From Limimaricola soesokkakensis (lineage in GTDB: Bacteria > Pseudomonadota > Alphaproteobacteria > Rhodobacterales > Rhodobacteraceae): a stretch of 64,000 bases of DNA. Of this stretch, positions 59,597 to 64,000 are shown piece by piece. The first letter of the stretch is position 1. Each line of letters begins with the position of its first letter. The notes beneath the pieces are model-generated. The model searched no databases and was not told the origin of the DNA. It saw only the letters and a program-made list of their open reading frames with translations. The stretch spans positions 310,001 through 374,000 of the forward strand of contig NZ_FWFY01000001.1 of NCBI RefSeq assembly GCF_900172345.1, given 5' to 3'. Position numbers and translations under genes: made by a program.

Positions 59597-61099
59597 ATGG
59601 ACGGCAAACAGGCCACGCTGGCCGAATTGGGGCTGACGGCGCAAGGCGGCCGCGAGGCGCGCCTGACCGGGCTTTCGGTGGATAGCCGCGAGGTGCGGCC
59701 GGGTCATCTCTTCGCGGCGCTGCCGGGCAGCGTCGCGCATGGGGCAGGCTTCGTCGAAGTTGCGCTCGAAAAGGGCGCTGTCGCGATTCTTACCGATGCC
59801 GAAGGTGCCCGCATCGCCGCGCCCGCCCTGTCGGGCAGCGAGGTGGCGCTGATCGTGGCCGAGGAGCCGCGACAGGCGCTGGCGCGCGCCGCTGCACTGT
59901 GGTTCGGCCCGACGCCGGAAACCATCGTTGCCGTCACCGGCACCAACGGCAAGACCTCCGTTTCTACATTTGCACGCCAGATCTGGGTCGCGATGGGCCG
60001 CCGCGCCGTCAATCTCGGCACCACGGGGGTCGAGGGGGCATGGACCCACCCGCTCAAGCACACGACGCCCGAGCCGATCACCCTGCACCGCGCGCTGGCT
60101 CAGGCCGCGCGCGAAGGCGTGACCCACGTGGCGATGGAAGCCTCCAGCCACGGGCTTGATCAGCACCGACTCGACGGGGTGATCCCGGCCGCGGCGGGCT
60201 TCACCAATTTCAGCCAGGACCATCTCGATTATCACCACAGCTTCGAGGCCTATTTCGAGGCCAAGCTGGCGCTGTTCGACCGGGTGCTGCCCGATGAGGG
60301 CGTGGTTGCGGTCAATCTCGATGATCCCAAGGGTGCCGAGATCGCCCGACGCTGCGCTGCGCGCGGCCAGGAGGTGATCGGGGTCGGTCGTGCCGAGGGG
60401 GCGCGGCTCAGGCTTCTGGCGCAACGTTTCGACGCCACCGGGCAGGAGCTGCGTTTTGCTTGGCAGGGCACGGCCCGGATGTGCCGGCTCGATCTCGTCG
60501 GCGGTTTCCAGGCCGAGAATGTGCTTTTGGCCGCCGCTCTTGTCATTGGTGCGGGCGAAGACCCCGACGAGGTATTCCGGTCGCTGCCGGAGCTCACTAC
60601 GGTGCGCGGCCGGATGCAGCTCGCCGCCCAGCGCGGCAATGGCGGCACCGTCTTCGTGGATTACGCGCATACGCCGGATGCGGTGGAGACGGCGCTCAAG
60701 GCTCTGCGCCCGCATGTGATGGGACGGATCATCGCCATCGTCGGCGCGGGCGGTGACCGCGATCGTACCAAGCGACCGCTGATGGGCGCGGCCGCCGCTC
60801 ACAATGCCGAAGCGGTGATCGTCACCGACGACAACCCCCGGAGCGAGGATCCCGCAGCGATTCGCGCCGCCGTGATGGCGGGCGCGCGCGGCGTGGTGGG
60901 CGGCGCCGAGAGCATCACCGAGACCGGCGACCGCGCCGAGGCGATCCTGCGCGGTGTCGATGCGCTGGGGCCGGGCGATGCGCTGCTGATCTGCGGCAAG
61001 GGCCACGAGACCGGCCAGATCGTCGGCGACGACATCCTGCCCTTCGACGATGCCGAGCAGGCCTCGGTCGCCGTGGCCGCGTTGGAGGGCCATGCATGA
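59597..61099 (+). CDS. murE: UDP-MurNAc-L-Ala-D-Glu:meso-diaminopimelate ligase
   Basis: A 500-residue Mur ligase. The ATP loop is VTGTNGKTSVS (about 114-124). DNPRSEDP (about 412) is the meso-diaminopimelate specificity motif, so the third peptide residue is DAP and not lysine. EASSHGLDQHRLDG is a further MurE hallmark. The stop overlaps the murF ATG. Confidence 0.95.
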   Translation: MDGKQATLAELGLTAQGGREARLTGLSVDSREVRPGHLFAALPGSVAHGAGFVEVALEKGAVAILTDAEGARIAAPALSGSEVALIVAEEPRQALARAAALWFGPTPETIVAVTGTNGKTSVSTFARQIWVAMGRRAVNLGTTGVEGAWTHPLKHTTPEPITLHRALAQAAREGVTHVAMEASSHGLDQHRLDGVIPAAAGFTNFSQDHLDYHHSFEAYFEAKLALFDRVLPDEGVVAVNLDDPKGAEIARRCAARGQEVIGVGRAEGARLRLLAQRFDATGQELRFAWQGTARMCRLDLVGGFQAENVLLAAALVIGAGEDPDEVFRSLPELTTVRGRMQLAAQRGNGGTVFVDYAHTPDAVETALKALRPHVMGRIIAIVGAGGDRDRTKRPLMGAAAAHNAEAVIVTDDNPRSEDPAAIRAAVMAGARGVVGGAESITETGDRAEAILRGVDALGPGDALLICGKGHETGQIVGDDILPFDDAEQASVAVAALEGHA

Positions 61100-62538
61100 C
61101 GCTCTGGACCGCAGCCGACGCCGCCACCGCGACCGGTGGGCGCGCCACCACGGGATGGAGCGCTACTGGCGTCTCGATCGATACCCGCACCCTAAAGCCC
61201 GGCGATCTCTTCGTGGCGCTGGAGGCGGCGCGCGACGGGCATGATTTCGTGGCGCAGGCGCTCGAGAAGGGTGCCGCGGCCGCGATGGTGAGCCGCATTC
61301 CGGAGGGCCTGGCCGAAGACGCGCCGCTCCTGCTCGTCGACGAGGTGCTGCCGGCGCTGGAGCGGCTCGGCATCGCGGGTCGTGCCCGTACCCGGGCCCG
61401 CGTCGCCGCGATCACCGGTTCGGTCGGCAAGACCTCGACCAAGGAGATGCTGCGCGCGGCCCTTGAGGGGCAGGGACGGGTCCATGCGGCCGAGGCGAGC
61501 TACAACAACCATTGGGGCGTGCCGCTGACACTGGCGCGGATGCCTGCCGACACCGATTTCGCGGTGATCGAGATCGGCATGAACCACCCCGGCGAGATCG
61601 CGCCGCTGGCGCGCATGGCACGGCCGCACGTGGCGATGATCACGACCGTCGCCGCCGTCCATCTCGAGGCCTTCGAGAATGTCGAGGGGATCGCGCGTGA
61701 AAAGGCCGCGATCTTCGAGGGGCTGGAGCCGGGCGGCTGCGCCGTGGTCAATGGCGACCTGCCGACCAGCCCGATCCTGCGCGCCGCGGCCCGTGCCGCC
61801 GGGGCGCGGATCATCGGTTTCGGCAACGGCGTCAGCAACCACCACCGCCTCAAGGAAGCGCATGTGCGCGACGGAGTCACGGTGGGGCGGGCCCGGCTAT
61901 GGCGCACCGAGGTGTCGCTCAAGGTCGCGACCGAGGGGCGGCATTTCATGGTCAACGCGCTGGGCGTCATTGCCGTGGCACAGGCACTGGGCGCCGACCG
62001 TGCACGCGCCATCTGCAACCTCTCGGCCTGGGCGCCGCCGGCTGGACGCGGGACCCGCGAGACCGTGGTGCTCGACCCGGCCCGCGACGGCGAGACGCTG
62101 GAACTGATCGACGACGCTTTCAACGCCAACCCGACCTCGCTCTCGGCCGCGCTCGCGGTGCTGGCTGCGGCGCAGACCCGCGACGGCGTGGGCCGGGTGC
62201 ATCGCGGTCGCCGCATCGCGATTCTCGGCGACATGCTGGAGCTGGGCCCGCGCGAGCGCGAGATGCATGCCGAGATGGCCGCCGATCCGTCCATGGCGGC
62301 GCTCAGGACCGTGCATTGCGTGGGCCCGAGAATGCGCGCGCTGCACGAGGCGCTGCCCGATGCGCAGCGCGGTCGTTGGGTCGAGAAGGTCGAGGAGTTG
62401 ATCCCCGAAACCGCGCGGCTGGTCGATTCCGGCGATGTCGTGCTGGTCAAGGGCTCCAAGGGCAGCCATGTCAGCCGTCTTGTTGACGCGATCCGCAAAC
62501 TGGGGCAACGGACCCTCTCCGGCGACAAGGAGGCCTGA
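61096..62538 (+). CDS. murF: UDP-MurNAc-tripeptide:D-Ala-D-Ala ligase
   Basis: A 480-residue Mur ligase that adds D-Ala-D-Ala. The N-terminal [20 protein letters not shown], the ATP loop [29 protein letters not shown] and [16 protein letters not shown] are MurF features. It overlaps murE by four bases and is followed by mraY after five. Confidence 0.95.
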   Translation: MTLWTAADAATATGGRATTGWSATGVSIDTRTLKPGDLFVALEAARDGHDFVAQALEKGAAAAMVSRIPEGLAEDAPLLLVDEVLPALERLGIAGRARTRARVAAITGSVGKTSTKEMLRAALEGQGRVHAAEASYNNHWGVPLTLARMPADTDFAVIEIGMNHPGEIAPLARMARPHVAMITTVAAVHLEAFENVEGIAREKAAIFEGLEPGGCAVVNGDLPTSPILRAAARAAGARIIGFGNGVSNHHRLKEAHVRDGVTVGRARLWRTEVSLKVATEGRHFMVNALGVIAVAQALGADRARAICNLSAWAPPAGRGTRETVVLDPARDGETLELIDDAFNANPTSLSAALAVLAAAQTRDGVGRVHRGRRIAILGDMLELGPREREMHAEMAADPSMAALRTVHCVGPRMRALHEALPDAQRGRWVEKVEELIPETARLVDSGDVVLVKGSKGSHVSRLVDAIRKLGQRTLSGDKEA

Positions 62539-62543
62539 GGCCC

Positions 62544-63626
62544 ATGCTCTATCTGCTGACGCTGCTGTCCGACGGCGGCGACTTCTTCAACTTGTTTCGC
62601 TACATCACCTTCCGTGCCGGCGGGGCCTTCCTCACGTCGCTGCTGTTCGGGTTCCTGTTCGGGCCGCCGCTGATCAACGTGCTGCGCCGCACCCAAGGCA
62701 AGGGTCAGCCGATCCGCACCGACGGGCCGGAGGGGCATTTCGTCAAGGCAGGCACGCCGACCATGGGCGGGCTCCTGATCGTCGGCGCGGTGATGACCTC
62801 GACGCTGCTCTGGGCGCGGCTCGACAACCCCTACGTGCTGATGGTGCTCTTCGTGACGCTGGGCTTCGCGATGATCGGTTTCGCCGATGATTACGCGAAG
62901 GTTCGCAAGCAGAACACGGACGGCGTCTCGGGCAAGCTGCGGCTGCTGATCGGCTTCGCCATCGCCGGTCTCGCGGGCTGGTGGGCGGCGATGTACCATC
63001 CCGACAACCTCACCAACCAGCTCGCCTTTCCGGTCTATAACGAGATGCTGCTCAACCTCGGCATTCTGTTCGTACCCTTTGCCATGGTGGTGATCGTCGG
63101 CGCCGCCAACGCGGTGAACCTGACGGACGGTCTCGACGGACTCGCGATCATGCCGGTGATGATCGCCGCCGGAGCCTTCGGCGTCATCGCCTACGCGGTG
63201 GGCCGAACCGACTTCACCGAGTATCTGGGCGTCCACTACGTACCCGACACCGGCGAGATCCTGATCTTCACCATGGGGCTGATCGGCGGCGGGCTGGGCT
63301 TCCTGTGGTACAACGCGCCGCCCGCGGCGGTCTTCATGGGCGACACCGGCAGCCTCGCGCTGGGTGGTGGCCTCGGCGCCATCGCGGTGGCGACCAAGCA
63401 CGAGATCGTGCTGTCGGTCGTCGGCGGCCTCTTCGTGGTCGAGGCGCTCTCGGTGATCATCCAAGTGCTCTACTTCAAGCGCACCGGCCGCCGGGTGTTC
63501 CTGATGGCGCCGATCCACCACCATTACGAGAAGAAGGGCTGGTCCGAGCCGCAGATCGTGATCCGCTTCTGGATCATCTCGCTGATCCTCGCGATGATCG
63601 GCCTCGCCACGCTGAAGCTGCGCTGA
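62544..63626 (+). CDS. mraY: Phospho-MurNAc-pentapeptide transferase MraY
   Basis: A 360-residue integral membrane enzyme that moves phospho-MurNAc-pentapeptide to undecaprenyl phosphate, giving lipid I. About ten membrane helices are seen. Catalytic motifs are [10 protein letters not shown] (Asp pair), [23 protein letters not shown] and [11 protein letters not shown], all intact. MurD follows after 22 bases. Confidence 0.95.
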   Translation: MLYLLTLLSDGGDFFNLFRYITFRAGGAFLTSLLFGFLFGPPLINVLRRTQGKGQPIRTDGPEGHFVKAGTPTMGGLLIVGAVMTSTLLWARLDNPYVLMVLFVTLGFAMIGFADDYAKVRKQNTDGVSGKLRLLIGFAIAGLAGWWAAMYHPDNLTNQLAFPVYNEMLLNLGILFVPFAMVVIVGAANAVNLTDGLDGLAIMPVMIAAGAFGVIAYAVGRTDFTEYLGVHYVPDTGEILIFTMGLIGGGLGFLWYNAPPAAVFMGDTGSLALGGGLGAIAVATKHEIVLSVVGGLFVVEALSVIIQVLYFKRTGRRVFLMAPIHHHYEKKGWSEPQIVIRFWIISLILAMIGLATLKLR

Positions 63627-63648
63627 GGCGCATTCCACGGAGAGAGCT

Positions 63649-64000
63649 ATGATCCCGGTTCGCGGACATGAGGGCCAGACCGTCGCGGTGCTGGGGCTGG
63701 GCCGGTCCGGCCGGGCAACCGCGGCGGCGCTGAAGGCGGGCGGTGCGCAGGTCGTCGCCTGGGATGACGGCCCCTCTGGGCGCGAGGCGGCCGAAGCCGA
63801 GGGGATCGAGCTGCGCGACCTGACACGCGCGAGCGCCTTCGAGGGCGTGTCGCTGCTCGTCACCTCGCCGGGCATCCCGCATCTTTACCCGGCGCCGCAC
63901 GCCGCCATCGCCGCGGCCTGGGAGGCGGGGGTGCCGGTCGACAACGACATTGGCCTGTTCTTCCGCAGCTTCGCCGCCGAGGGCTTCGACCAGTTCGACA
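63649..64000 (+). CDS. murD: UDP-MurNAc-L-Ala:D-Glu ligase, N-terminal part (cut by window end)
   Basis: 117 codons are present and the frame is open at the end of the window. [20 protein letters not shown] is the N-terminal Rossmann-like motif of MurD, and [13 protein letters not shown] and [10 protein letters not shown] follow as in the family. Position after mraY confirms the call. GGAGAGAG precedes the ATG. Confidence 0.92.
   Translation, partial: MIPVRGHEGQTVAVLGLGRSGRATAAALKAGGAQVVAWDDGPSGREAAEAEGIELRDLTRASAFEGVSLLVTSPGIPHLYPAPHAAIAAAWEAGVPVDNDIGLFFRSFAAEGFDQFD

Noticed and set aside
1-64000. Mobile elements, prophage or integrated plasmid
   Set aside because: I found no transposase, integrase, phage structural gene or flanking direct repeats; gene content looks like core chromosome.

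Overview
This window is high-GC DNA of a Rhodobacterales alphaproteobacterium (Rhodobacter/Paracoccus type). The assignment rests on several features together: a class I polyhydroxyalkanoate cluster with PhaR, a nitrogen-type PTS enzyme I, a division and cell-wall (dcw) cluster behind a very long leader, and a DUF1127 gene followed by hairpins that expose CCTCCTCCC in their loops. I see no insertion sequence, prophage, CRISPR or plasmid function. The window reads as core chromosome, with genes closely packed on both strands.

Layout. 1-2.3 kb: end of an M16 peptidase, a RimJ-type acetyltransferase and a FAD-linked 2-hydroxyacid dehydrogenase. 2.4-7.6 kb: apt, a SulP transporter, a flavin reductase, an acetyltransferase, an EcsC protein and arsH. 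7.7-13.5 kb: ptsP, lysC, a DUF1178 protein, a Nudix hydrolase and an AcuC-type deacetylase. 13.6-16.1 kb: modABC. 16.2-23.5 kb: a DksA-like zinc finger, nhaC, a YghU-type GST, a phospholipase D-like protein, a lytic transglycosylase and a CPA1 antiporter. 23.6-29.6 kb: tRNA-Cys, a Pcm-like methyltransferase, tolC, a PopZ-like protein, cobQ, a membrane hydrolase-like protein and a small Rhodobacterales protein. 29.9-36.6 kb: efp, an inositol-phosphatase relative, ygfZ, an MsbA-like ABC exporter, a phosphatase, an orphan gene and a class V aminotransferase.

36.6-41.5 kb is the PHB locus: phaZ diverges from phaC, phaP and phaR. The phaP promoter carries TGC-rich PhaR-type operators, one of them exactly in the spacer between the -35 and -10 elements. 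41.7-52.9 kb holds a methyltransferase, a Bax-inhibitor-like protein, an XRE regulator, hisN, guaD, mgtE, fthC, a YmdB-like phosphoesterase, an SLC13/TrkA-C transporter, a YebC-type protein and a LysE exporter.

The most unusual part is 52.9-53.7 kb. A DUF1127 gene (ccaF1 type) is followed on the minus strand by 17 consecutive hairpins. Nearly all present the same 12-nt loop, CTCCTCCTCCCT or TTCCTCCTCCCT in the RNA sense, on stems that differ in sequence. This matches the CcsR/'cuckoo' small RNAs known from Rhodobacter, but the array is much longer than the four-sRNA set I recall there and has a period of four hairpins, including a recent ~181-bp duplication.

54.2-64 kb: mrp/apbC, then the dcw operon mraZ-rsmH-ftsL-ftsI-murE-murF-mraY-murD (cut by the window end). 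A 660-bp leader precedes the operon; it ends in a Rho-independent terminator upstream of mraZ, the arrangement of the UpsM leader sRNA.
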